DNA from: an uncultured Bacteroides sp.
GTDB lineage: Bacteria; Bacteroidota; Bacteroidia; Bacteroidales; Bacteroidaceae
NCBI RefSeq assembly: GCF_937912035.1
Contig: NZ_CALDPF010000034.1
Span: 62,001 to 126,000 of the forward strand
Direction of reading: 5' to 3'
DNA: 64,000 nucleotides
Below are positions 24,525-33,164 of the stretch, piece after piece. Both the position numbers and the translations under genes were made by a program. How positions within the stretch are numbered: the first letter of the stretch is position 1; the number at the start of each line of letters is the position of its first letter. Below the pieces are notes generated by a model. That model made no database searches. It saw only the letters and a program-made list of their open reading frames with translations, and had not been told where the DNA came from.

Positions 24525-27500
24525 TTAAAACAATGTTCCCGGATTCTTCTCAGCCCTCCACTGCTCTATAGGCATACTGTAGAGCCATGAAGTCTTTTCT
24601 TCCTTACGCTCGACGAAATACACATACGAGATGTCATTCTCTACGATATGTATATTGTCGTTCGGAGTAACCACAAGGAGCTGCAGATGAAGCTGTTTGC
24701 ACAAGTCTATCAGATAGCGTGCCTTGTCTTCATCCTGTGCCTTGAAGGCTTCGTCAATGGCAATGAAACGGAACGAATTGTCCTGCATTCCGTTCTTTGT
24801 CAATCCGAACTGGTATGCAATAGCAGAGCCTAGAATGGTATAAGTAAGCTGAGCCTTCTCTCCTCCAGAAAGGTGTCCCATATTTTCGTATGTGGTTTCC
24901 TTCGTACCTGTTGAGCGATTGAACTCCTCTGCCTTATAGGTGAACCATGAACGCACATCCATCACCCTGTTTCTCCACTCCTCATTTTCCAGACGTTCCA
25001 TGAATGGCTGGATATGATCGCGAAAATGAATCTTTCGTCCGTCAACTGTAGAGTTGATTTTCTGAACATTTGGCATAGCCTCATCCATAAGACGGCGGAA
25101 CTCTCTGACTTCTTCATTTATCCTGGTCTGCATAACCAGTTGAATATAGGTAGCCGGCTGCTTGCGGTAATCAATACCATGAAGCGATTCATTTAGCATG
25201 CGGATATTATCATCTATCGCACTCTTCCAGTTGATAAAGAACATACGGAAATCTCCCACCTTGTCAGTAAGTGTTTTCTGCAGATAGTTGTCGAACTGCT
25301 TTTCGTATTTCGGAAGGTTTTCTTTCTGCAGACGATACAACATTTCCTGATACTCGTCTATAAGATCGATATTGTCGGCATCAGGCAATGCATTAACGTC
25401 CGAACGCCAGTCCTTGAACTTCTCAGTGATATATTCCGAAGGATATTTGAAATCACGGATATGATTCTTCGCCTTGTCTTCCGCATCGCGTTTCCTGGTG
25501 AACAGCTTGTTACGTTCACGGTCATTGCGGCTGATGAATGACTTGTATTCTTTATCTAGGTCTTCGTATGTACAGTTTCTCAGTTCTTCGTAAGCCTGTT
25601 CAAAGTCTGAGAGCAAGATAGAGCGCATTGACGAAATAGCCTTCTGGCATTCTTCCATCTCATGTTTCGTTTCCTTTATCTTGGATTTTATATCCGAAAT
25701 CTGGCTCACCTTATCACGTATCTCTTCCAGCGAAATCTTGCGTATGGCCTGACGAACCTGCTCCAACTGTTTTTGCAGAGTCTGGATGGTATTGTTGTTC
25801 TTCTCAAGCTCAGCCTTGTCGGAAAGTTTCTCCTGCAGACGTGTGGCATATTCTTTCCAGTTAACGACATCGAAGTCCTTAAACATATCCACCAGTTTCT
25901 TGCTCATGTCGTAGTCATACTGGAGTTTCTGTTTCTCGGAATTTATATCATTCAGCTTAGCCATCAGCTCTATGTCTTTCTCCTGAAGTTCCTTTATCTC
26001 ATGTTGCAGCAGGGCTATCTTTTCCTGATTATCCCAGCCGAGAATATAATTTGCCTTGCTCACCACCTGAGGGCGGTCATCCTTCTCATGTCTGTCATGC
26101 GAGAACTTAATAAGCCCCTCACGCGTAACAGCCTTTTCCTGATAGCGTTCAAACTCTTCAAGATTTTCCACGCATGCATAGTTGTATTTTTGGAATATAG
26201 TATCGCATATCCACTCCTCATATTCAGAGTCGGGACGTATTTCAATCTTATCGAGTAGTCTGGCGTCATCGGATGTGAACGTATCCATTCCTGCAAGCGA
26301 GTTGTAAGTGCGATAGCGGTAATAAGTAATTCTTCCCTTCAAGTCGTTGGAGTTAAGGAACTTGTTTACCTCATGATAATACTGGTCAGGCACAAGCAGA
26401 TGCAGGGCAAAGTTGTGAAGGATTTTCTCTATGGCACCTTCCCACTCCATTTCCGCAGGATTTACCCTTATCAGCTCGCCGATAAAAGGTATCTCATCCT
26501 TGGTGGCTCCGGTATGTTCGAGTATCATTTCGCGTATCTCCGACTCACGTCCTGAAATATTGTTCTTGTTCTTCTTCAGAGAGTCAATGGTCCTGATATA
26601 CTCATCTATTCTCTGATCTATATCTTTTCTTTCGTTTTCGAAAGTTATCGTTTCTCTGATTTTCTGCTCTATACCGGCATTCATGCTTTCCAGACGTCCG
26701 GCTACTGAGTCACGCTGACTTATGAAAGTATCCTTGTCGGGGTCTGTAGTGAGCGACAGAACGGATGCCACTTCATTATATTCGTCCATGTGCGACACAC
26801 GCTCGTCACGAAGTTCTTCCAGACGCTTGATTTCCTGCTCCATTTCCTTTATCTTCCTGCCCACCTCATCATTCTCTATGGCAAGTGCAATGGAACGTTC
26901 ATCCTGACGCATTCTGTCCTCATCGTCACGAAGTTTCTTTTCTTCTTTTTCAAGATGTTCCTGCTCCTCCTCCAAAGAATCTACACGTTCCTTACCCAGT
27001 TCAATTGTCTTACGGGCAAACCAGTAATCAATGCTTTCCCTGTCCATGGAAAGCTGTTTGATTTTCTGTGCATATTCTTTTATCTCGTCTGCATATTCCG
27101 ATATAGGAGTAAGCAATTCAATCTGTTTTCCTGCTTTTTCGATATTGGTCTTTGCCTCCATTAGAGTCTTAAAGCTGTCTTTGAGCATTATATACTGCGA
27201 CTCAGCATGCTGCTCCTCAAGCATATTGGTACGGATAAAATCATCAAGGTCGTCGAGAACCTTCACACCCACTATCTGATTGAACAGTGAAAGAGCCTTG
27301 ACGGAACGCATACCGAAAAGCTGTGTGATACGGTCAGCATAGCCTACAGGACCTTCGAAAAATTCCACCATAGTGCGGTTCCCCTTATGCGAGCTTTCCA
27401 GACGGCGGCGCCACATACCCTTGCCGTCGAATGGCTGGAAGTCGGTCTTTATATCCAGTTCGCAATGAGCCAGACCGAAGGTACGCCTCAACTCACCACC

Positions 27501-27917
27501 AGAGAACCAGCGAACCTGAAACACAGTAACCACACGAGTATCGGTATTTGTAAAAGTGGCAAGAAGCACAGAGTATGCAGAATGATCGCGCAATGACTGT
27601 GTGCTTGCACCGCTTTCGCCATCGCGCTGAATATTTCCATAATTACCAAGAACGTATGTCTCCTCTGTTCGGTTACCTTTCTTCTCTACTCCCGACGACT
27701 GGTTATAGAACCTGTCTTTCTTGGCAGGTACCATCAGAGTAAGAAGAGCATCTATTATGGTACTCTTTCCCGAAGCGTTTGCTCCCGTAAGCAGGGCATT
27801 GTTTCCCTGGGGCTCCATGCGGAAAATTCTTTCGTGGAATGTTCCCCAGTTATATATTTCCATGTATTTCAGACGAAATCCCGACGTATCGGAACCGGTA
27901 CTAAACAGACTCAACAT
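24525..27917 (-). CDS. jetC: MukB/JetC-like SMC ATPase
   Basis: SMC-type ATPase of the MukB/MksB/JetC group. An N-terminal head has Walker A GANASGKST (residues 44-52). Two very long coiled-coil regions, about 290-480 and 640-900, flank a hinge-like globular part near 480-640. A C-terminal head has signature LSGGEKAQ (from 1016) and Walker B FRFIAIDEA (Asp1055, Glu1056). At 1130 residues it fits JetC/MksB. Its start overlaps the JetB-like stop by 17 bp. It should form a loop-extruding complex with the two upstream gene products. Whether it works in plasmid defence or chromosome organisation is not decided by sequence. Confidence 0.9.
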   Translation of the reverse strand: MLSLFSTGSDTSGFRLKYMEIYNWGTFHERIFRMEPQGNNALLTGANASGKSTIIDALLTLMVPAKKDRFYNQSSGVEKKGNRTEETYVLGNYGNIQRDGESGASTQSLRDHSAYSVLLATFTNTDTRVVTVFQVRWFSGGELRRTFGLAHCELDIKTDFQPFDGKGMWRRRLESSHKGNRTMVEFFEGPVGYADRITQLFGMRSVKALSLFNQIVGVKVLDDLDDFIRTNMLEEQHAESQYIMLKDSFKTLMEAKTNIEKAGKQIELLTPISEYADEIKEYAQKIKQLSMDRESIDYWFARKTIELGKERVDSLEEEQEHLEKEEKKLRDDEDRMRQDERSIALAIENDEVGRKIKEMEQEIKRLEELRDERVSHMDEYNEVASVLSLTTDPDKDTFISQRDSVAGRLESMNAGIEQKIRETITFENERKDIDQRIDEYIRTIDSLKKNKNNISGRESEIREMILEHTGATKDEIPFIGELIRVNPAEMEWEGAIEKILHNFALHLLVPDQYYHEVNKFLNSNDLKGRITYYRYRTYNSLAGMDTFTSDDARLLDKIEIRPDSEYEEWICDTIFQKYNYACVENLEEFERYQEKAVTREGLIKFSHDRHEKDDRPQVVSKANYILGWDNQEKIALLQHEIKELQEKDIELMAKLNDINSEKQKLQYDYDMSKKLVDMFKDFDVVNWKEYATRLQEKLSDKAELEKNNNTIQTLQKQLEQVRQAIRKISLEEIRDKVSQISDIKSKIKETKHEMEECQKAISSMRSILLSDFEQAYEELRNCTYEDLDKEYKSFISRNDRERNKLFTRKRDAEDKAKNHIRDFKYPSEYITEKFKDWRSDVNALPDADNIDLIDEYQEMLYRLQKENLPKYEKQFDNYLQKTLTDKVGDFRMFFINWKSAIDDNIRMLNESLHGIDYRKQPATYIQLVMQTRINEEVREFRRLMDEAMPNVQKINSTVDGRKIHFRDHIQPFMERLENEEWRNRVMDVRSWFTYKAEEFNRSTGTKETTYENMGHLSGGEKAQLTYTILGSAIAYQFGLTKNGMQDNSFRFIAIDEAFKAQDEDKARYLIDLCKQLHLQLLVVTPNDNIHIVENDISYVYFVERKEEKTSWLYSMPIEQWRAEKNPGTLF

Positions 27918-28479
27918 ATTCTTGCAGTTTATCCTTAAATTCTTGTAGTTTGTCCAATGTTACTTTCTCTTTTATTATTCTGTGAATCTGGTATGTATTC
28001 ACATTGTCGCGCTTTATCAGTTTCAGATATCCCAGCGACACTATACGGTTAATATATGTGTCTATCTCGCTGAGTAGCTTCACTCTGTTGAAACGCTCCG
28101 GAAGGAATATCTCTATTCGTTCCTTCAACTCGTCGGCACTGACAAAACGCTCTGTGGCATACAGCTCGTCCATATTGCTGTCGAACTCTTCAAGCATCTG
28201 CCTGAGAATTATCAGAATCACCGATATCTCGAAACCAAGCTGCTGGCGAGGGATAAGTCCGGTAGTCCTGTCTTCGTCATCTACTATCTGCTTGATATAT
28301 GCAAAACCTTCATCGCGTTTCACTATCAGTTCTATACCTATATTCATGAGATATTTGTTTATCTCCGACTGATAATTAAGGATATCCTCCCACGCATTAG
28401 TATCTGTAGCCTCAACGGGACCTTTCAGCAGACGCACAACAGTACGTCCGTAAGGTGCTATTATAGAATCTATATTCAT
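27901..28479 (-). CDS. jetB: DUF4194 protein, JetB/MksE-like subunit
   Basis: 192 residues, rich in predicted helices, with the DUF4194 pattern: YQSEINKYLMNIGIELIV early, GFAYIKQ and a winged-helix-like C-terminal half (ERFNRVKLLSEIDTYINRIVSLGYLKLI). It corresponds to MukE/MksE/JetB, the small KITE-type subunit that links the kleisin to the SMC heads. It overlaps its neighbours on both sides: ATGA with the JetA-like gene, 17 bp with the JetC-like gene. This implies tight co-expression. Confidence 0.87.
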   Translation of the reverse strand: MNIDSIIAPYGRTVVRLLKGPVEATDTNAWEDILNYQSEINKYLMNIGIELIVKRDEGFAYIKQIVDDEDRTTGLIPRQQLGFEISVILIILRQMLEEFDSNMDELYATERFVSADELKERIEIFLPERFNRVKLLSEIDTYINRIVSLGYLKLIKRDNVNTYQIHRIIKEKVTLDKLQEFKDKLQEYVESV

Positions 28480-29936
28480 TTTAAGATAATAATTTCCGGT
28501 ATTACTATTGATTTTTTCAACTCGCTGTTAAACGGTATAACCTGTGTACGGTCGGCATTGATAGTATGCCTGAATCCGCGTATCACACTGATATATCCGA
28601 ACAGCTCTGCCAGTCCTTTTTCCAGTCCTCCATTTTCCTCTACCACATCGGACAGAGAAATCTGCTTGCGGCGCTTCAATGAATCTTGAATTCTTTGTTT
28701 AAGAATCGAACGGTCAACCCCATGACTTACAAAAAGTTTGTCGGCATGTTCTGCCTCGGCAATGTCCGCACTTGCTATTTCTATAACATTATTGTAGCTT
28801 ACATCGTCAGTCTTCTCAAGAGTAAGCTTTCTCTCTATCGGCATTGATATTTCAGGCATAGTCTCCAGTTCGAACGAAACATCCGGTTTAATGTTCTGGC
28901 TTGCCAATTGAAGAAGTACCGACTGAATATCTTGAATGACACGTTTGGAAGCAGCTGACTGAGAGTTATTGTTCTCGCAAATAATACGACTCAACTTTTC
29001 AGCCATCTTATCATTTGCCTGATATACTTTCTTTCCGCTGTTATAGAGATACTGTTTCATGTTTTTCAGAAACATATCTTCCTGACGTATTTGCGACGGA
29101 TCAATAGAATGATACAAATCGTCTACCATATTGTCCCATGCATCCTGCATGGACGGTGTCATAAGGAAATCCCAAAATGCATAGAAACTTTTTCCCTGCG
29201 AACTCTCCTGAAGCTTGTCAAGCGCATCGAACGTATATCCCAAAATATCACCTTTCGAAACGTCTCCTTCAGCATGTTTCTGATATATAGATTTTGTAAT
29301 GGACTTGAAATTATCTTCCACTTCCTTGAAATCGGAAAGAAGTTCCTTTGCCGTACGGGTAATATCGCGAAAACGAGGAAGCACCTGATAGTCTTCATAG
29401 ACCATTGCCGACTCGCCGGCTCTCAGGCTTTGAATCTGATGCTCTATTTCCATCTTTTTCTGCTCAAGCATTCGAATACGTTCCTCGGGGTCCTCGTTGG
29501 TAAACTCAACAAGTTCCTTTATCTGCCCGTAAAGATTCATGAACTTTGACTCAGTTCCCACGAACTCATCCTTCTTCAAACTGAAAAGCCAGTCTATCAC
29601 CTTACTAGAATATGACGAAAGCTCGTAGAATACCTCACCGCTTTCTTCCTGATAATTGCGGAGAAAACCTTTGTCCGTCCATTTCTGAATATATTTGTAA
29701 GCCTTTTCATCGTATGAATCGAACACATTTATATCATTCTCCTCATCCTTCTCCAAATTGATGGAAGAAAGGTAATCTGAAAGTCTCATCTTCAGTGAAT
29801 CATATGCCACAGGCTCTCTGTGCTTATAAAATGTTTCATACAGAAACAATACGATAATCTCCCTGCTGCGCAGACGCAAAAGCTCCGTACAAGGAGAGTC
29901 GTTCAATATATCGGACAATAGCTGGGTTTCGGACAT
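28476..29936 (-). CDS. jetA: DUF3375 protein, JetA/MksF-like kleisin
   Basis: 486 residues, largely helical, matching DUF3375. An N-terminal winged-helix region (REIIVLFLYETFYKHREPVAYDSLKMRL) is followed by a coiled middle part (RIRMLEQKKMEIEHQIQSLRAG), and by a C-terminal winged-helix region (LSDVVEENGGLEKGLAELFGYISVIR). It corresponds to the MukF/MksF/JetA kleisin. It is the first gene of the operon with its own promoter 29 bp upstream. No JetD-like nuclease gene (DUF3322/DUF2220) is found in this neighbourhood. Confidence 0.87.
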   Translation of the reverse strand: MSETQLLSDILNDSPCTELLRLRSREIIVLFLYETFYKHREPVAYDSLKMRLSDYLSSINLEKDEENDINVFDSYDEKAYKYIQKWTDKGFLRNYQEESGEVFYELSSYSSKVIDWLFSLKKDEFVGTESKFMNLYGQIKELVEFTNEDPEERIRMLEQKKMEIEHQIQSLRAGESAMVYEDYQVLPRFRDITRTAKELLSDFKEVEDNFKSITKSIYQKHAEGDVSKGDILGYTFDALDKLQESSQGKSFYAFWDFLMTPSMQDAWDNMVDDLYHSIDPSQIRQEDMFLKNMKQYLYNSGKKVYQANDKMAEKLSRIICENNNSQSAASKRVIQDIQSVLLQLASQNIKPDVSFELETMPEISMPIERKLTLEKTDDVSYNNVIEIASADIAEAEHADKLFVSHGVDRSILKQRIQDSLKRRKQISLSDVVEENGGLEKGLAELFGYISVIRGFRHTINADRTQVIPFNSELKKSIVIPEIIILK

Positions 29937-29964
29937 GTTTTTTTATTCGAAATAAGTTATCATA

Positions 29965-29972
29965 CAAAGTTA
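29965..29972 (-). promoter_or_regulatory. -7 promoter box of the jetABC-like operon
   Basis: TAACTTTG on the minus strand with ATTG 19 bp upstream, close to the full TTTG/19/TAnnTTTG pattern. It is 29 bp before the JetA-like ATG. Confidence 0.65.
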
Positions 29973-30038
29973 GCTATAAAATCCGACACTGCAATGAGAG
30001 CCCCCAAATTAAGGGCAAAATTGTATCACAAAAAAACG

Positions 30039-30068
30039 GGCTGTCATTCGATATTAAATGACAGCCCA
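30039..30068 (-). terminator. Terminator of the second GH20 gene
   Basis: GGGCTGTCATT is mirrored by AATGACAGCCC with an 8-nt loop, followed on the minus strand by GTTTTTTT. It lies 45 bp after the GH20 stop. Confidence 0.8.
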
Positions 30069-30112
30069 TTCAAGTTCAAACGCGGCCGCGTTTTTTTAAA
30101 ACGTATTAAAGG

Positions 30113-32305
30113 TCATTTTTTACGTATGAAGACAAGTCCGGAAACATCATTTCCATTATCACCACAAGCATTCAAGTCGATATAGAAAGGAGTTCCCGCT
30201 TCGAAAGTTTTCACATCAACCTCGAATGTAAAAGTAGGATTTTCTTTAGATAATACTCCTGACTTATTTACATCAGACAAAAGTTCATCTCTTTTCCACA
30301 ACTTCATTCCACCAATCTTCAGATTATCATTTCCTTTTGTCTTTACGAATGTTATTTCATACGAACCGTTTCCTGAGATTTTTCCTGTACACTCAAATCT
30401 CATAGGCTGCATTGATACCTGGACCTGCATAGGTGTCCATTCTTTAGTAAACGCACCGTACTGTTTGTATTTCGAATAATCAGGAGCAAAATATGTTGGC
30501 AGAGAATAAAGTCTGTCGTTGACAACCGTCATAGCATGAAAGTCACTCTTATCATCAACCTTTACAGGACCTGCATACTCCTGCGAGTGTATATTAGGAT
30601 ATATGCCATTTGTAGTATATACTATTCTGGAACCTTCTACACTTGGCTTCAATGTAAATACATACTTTCCGTCAGTATCTTTATCCATAGAAACTATCTC
30701 AGGTTCAGGTACTCTGTAATGACAACCTTTAAAATCGAGCTTTTTATAATGACTGCTGATTCTTCTTTTAAAATCATCATAATTTCTGGCAGACATCTTG
30801 TCCCATGCCACTTCGGAAAGAGCAAGCATACGTGGGAATGTGAGATACTCAGCATAATTTTCCGACCTGTTTTCATTCAGTATACCGAATTCCTGAAGTA
30901 CTGTACCATGTATGAACTGATCACTCCAGAAACAACCCTGCACTCCCAGTACGGTTGAAGTGTCTGAATAGTCATTGATTTCCATAGAATAACATTTTTC
31001 CAGAGAAATAGGCGGCATCCAACCGGCAGCCTTGATTTCACCAGGTGTTGAACTTTCAGGGAAATCAAAATACATGTGAGTGGCAGGAGTAAGAATGGAT
31101 TTATGACCAGTTTCTGTAGCATGTATAGTGTCATTTACATTATGCCACATCACCGCCACTACAGGATTCTTCACTTTCCCTCTCTGAATAATTTCCTCCC
31201 AGCCAACTACAGTACGGTTTTTCTCCTTCATCATATCCGAAACGACATTAGTAAGATATCCCTGAAGTTGTGAAGCTTTTGTCAGTCCTTCACGTTTCAT
31301 TACAGCCTGGCACCTAGGACACTCCTCCCAACGTGAATATACAGCCTCATCACCACCTATATTAATATATGAAGAAGGGAACAATTCTACAGTCTCTTCA
31401 AGGACATCCTTTAAGAATTGGTAAGAACTTTCTTTTCCTACACAAAGTAGATCACGGCTGATAAAATGCTTGTCAGGCAGTTCATGTTGTTCTCCAGTAC
31501 AAGACAACCATGGATATGCCACAACAGCAGAAAGCATGTGTGCAGGGAATTCAATTTCCGGAATAATCTCCACATTACGTACTTTTCCATACTCTATCAA
31601 CTCCTTTATATCCTCTTGTGTATAATAACCACCAAGACGATGTCCGTTTTTACCAGCCCACGCGCCCACCTCGGTAAGCCGTGGATATTTCTTGATTTCA
31701 AGCCTCCAACCTGAATCATCAATCATGTGGAACTGAAGCTTGTTCAGTTTATACATAGCCATCATGTCTATATACTTCTTTACGAACTCCTTGTCGTAAA
31801 AATATCGTGCCACATCCAGCATCATACCTCTCCACGGACGCTCAGGAGCATCATTAATACTTACCGAAGGAGCCTTCCAGTCAATATTACGCTGATGCTT
31901 ATCGCTATAAACTTCGGAAGGAAGCAGTTGAAGAAATGTCTGAATTCCATAAAAGACACCGGCATTGTCGGCACCACATATAGAAACCTTGTCCGGAGTT
32001 ACTTCCAGGTTGTACCCTTCCGGCTTAATTACTTTCTTATCTGAAACAGAAAGCTGGATTGTAGACTTTTTTAAAGATTCTGACAATCTAATATCCCAAC
32101 CAGTAGACTGACTTAAAACATTCTGCAGGAACTCTGCCTGAGCCTTACAATTCGGTTCATAACCAATAGTGATTTTTTCATTAAGTCGAAAATACCCATC
32201 ATTCTGTATCACACTTACAGGTTGAGGAATAATCGAAATATTGTCAGAATAGCCACATAAAAGACTTCCCGACAACAAAGCGGTTAACAATAGTTTTTTT
32301 CTCAT
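30113..32305 (-). CDS. GH20 beta-N-acetylhexosaminidase (second copy)
   Basis: A signal peptide covers residues 1-20. The GH20 N-terminal domain is followed by the catalytic barrel with INIGGDEAVYS (Asp319, Glu320). A chitobiase-type C-terminal segment (IVYTTNGIYPNIHSQEY) comes next, and a final beta-rich domain of about 110 residues ends KTFEAGTPFYIDLNACGDNGNDVSG. Unlike the copy at 18227 it lacks a clear lipobox (LLCG is off-consensus) and a PA14-like domain, so location and substrate probably differ. It is a single-gene unit with its own terminator and a promoter covered by an inverted repeat. Confidence 0.93.
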   Translation of the reverse strand: MRKKLLLTALLSGSLLCGYSDNISIIPQPVSVIQNDGYFRLNEKITIGYEPNCKAQAEFLQNVLSQSTGWDIRLSESLKKSTIQLSVSDKKVIKPEGYNLEVTPDKVSICGADNAGVFYGIQTFLQLLPSEVYSDKHQRNIDWKAPSVSINDAPERPWRGMMLDVARYFYDKEFVKKYIDMMAMYKLNKLQFHMIDDSGWRLEIKKYPRLTEVGAWAGKNGHRLGGYYTQEDIKELIEYGKVRNVEIIPEIEFPAHMLSAVVAYPWLSCTGEQHELPDKHFISRDLLCVGKESSYQFLKDVLEETVELFPSSYINIGGDEAVYSRWEECPRCQAVMKREGLTKASQLQGYLTNVVSDMMKEKNRTVVGWEEIIQRGKVKNPVVAVMWHNVNDTIHATETGHKSILTPATHMYFDFPESSTPGEIKAAGWMPPISLEKCYSMEINDYSDTSTVLGVQGCFWSDQFIHGTVLQEFGILNENRSENYAEYLTFPRMLALSEVAWDKMSARNYDDFKRRISSHYKKLDFKGCHYRVPEPEIVSMDKDTDGKYVFTLKPSVEGSRIVYTTNGIYPNIHSQEYAGPVKVDDKSDFHAMTVVNDRLYSLPTYFAPDYSKYKQYGAFTKEWTPMQVQVSMQPMRFECTGKISGNGSYEITFVKTKGNDNLKIGGMKLWKRDELLSDVNKSGVLSKENPTFTFEVDVKTFEAGTPFYIDLNACGDNGNDVSGLVFIRKK

Positions 32306-32347
32306 TAAGATTTACAGTTTTTATAATTATGCTTATAAAAGAATATT

Positions 32348-32376
32348 TGTCACAAAGTTATAATTAATTTGTGACA
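32348..32376. promoter_or_regulatory. Inverted repeat over the second GH20 promoter
   Basis: TGTCACAAA (32348-32356) and TTTGTGACA (32368-32376) are perfect mirror images 11 bp apart. The -7 box TAACTTTG (32353-32360, minus strand) lies inside it. The arrangement is that of a repressor operator. One arm recurs at 4108-4116, also at a promoter. Confidence 0.6.
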
Positions 32377-32505
32377 TTTACTTTTAATGACAATGTTATT
32401 GACCGTTTTTTGTAGCAAAATATAGAAAACTATAAAAAATAACCAGAAATATTCGCTTTGAATAATTTAATCAACTCTTCAAACCACTAATACTTTATAT
32501 TAAAA

Positions 32506-32547
32506 TTTCAGTGGAGCCAGAACATTACCTGTTCTATTCCACTGAAA
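32506..32547 (-). terminator. Terminator-like hairpin after the PepSY-like gene
   Basis: TTTCAGTGGA is mirrored by TCCACTGAAA, with a nested AGAAC/GTTCT stem. It lies just beyond the stop of the small secreted protein; an AT-rich tail (TTTTAATAT) follows on the minus strand. Confidence 0.6.
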
Positions 32548-32583
32548 TCTCATTAATTACAACTGATTTAAACTCTACAAAGG

Positions 32584-32892
32584 TTATTCAAGCACTTCAC
32601 CTTTTTCATTGAACAAAACAACACCTTCTTCACCTTCAGCATCAACCAGAGTTACCTGATAAACAGCTGTTCCGTCTTCTAAGACTTCAACTGCTGCTGA
32701 TTTAACAGTAAAGTCTTTATAACTTTTTGCCAATACTTCCTGAACTGCTTTAGGAAGATCCTTGATTTCGATAGGTTTAAAATCGTTTACATTTGTTACT
32801 ACAGTAACTTCAGGTGATGAAAAACTTGAAGCGAATGCAACTGTTGTTCCTAATCCCATTACCAATGCTAATGCAAAAAATACTTTTTTCAT
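32584..32892 (-). CDS. Small secreted PepSY-like protein
   Basis: 102 residues with a signal peptide ending VAFASS. The mature part (IEIKDLPKAVQEVLAKSYKDFTVKSAAVEVLEDGTAVYQVTLVDAEG, described by its DLP-AVQE start and the two strands V-V and YQVTL) fits one PepSY-like/DUF2874 repeat, the fold shared with beta-lactamase-inhibitor-like proteins. In Bacteroidetes these are small periplasmic proteins of unknown function. It is a single gene, with no partner in the same direction within 300 bp. Confidence 0.75.
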   Translation of the reverse strand: MKKVFFALALVMGLGTTVAFASSFSSPEVTVVTNVNDFKPIEIKDLPKAVQEVLAKSYKDFTVKSAAVEVLEDGTAVYQVTLVDAEGEEGVVLFNEKGEVLE

Positions 32893-33122
32893 AATTCAAT
32901 AGTTTTAAATGTTAGACAATTAGTTTAGTTTTCGTAGAATTAAGTGCAAAGTGCATGCCAAAAAAATACATTTTTACATAAGTATTTAATAATCAATATA
33001 TTATAAACAAATTCACAAATACAGGTATTGAATCAGTATAAATATACATGTGTATTTTTACACACAATATTGTGGAATAGTATTGTCAATGGGTAAAAAT
33101 TACTCACAAGAACGGATATAAA

Positions 33123-33147
33123 AAAAGCCGCTTCAAAAGCGGCTTTT
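33123..33147. terminator. Terminator of the LysE-prfC operon
   Basis: AAAAGCCGCTT and AAGCGGCTTTT form an 11-bp perfect stem with a 3-nt loop, 17 bp after the prfC stop. Confidence 0.85.
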
Positions 33148-33164
33148 CCATATTAAAATCTTAA

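Noticed and set aside
24201..29936. Complete Wadjet defence system
   Set aside because: Only JetA, JetB and JetC equivalents are present. No JetD-like nuclease lies within the neighbouring genes, so a full plasmid-cutting system cannot be claimed.
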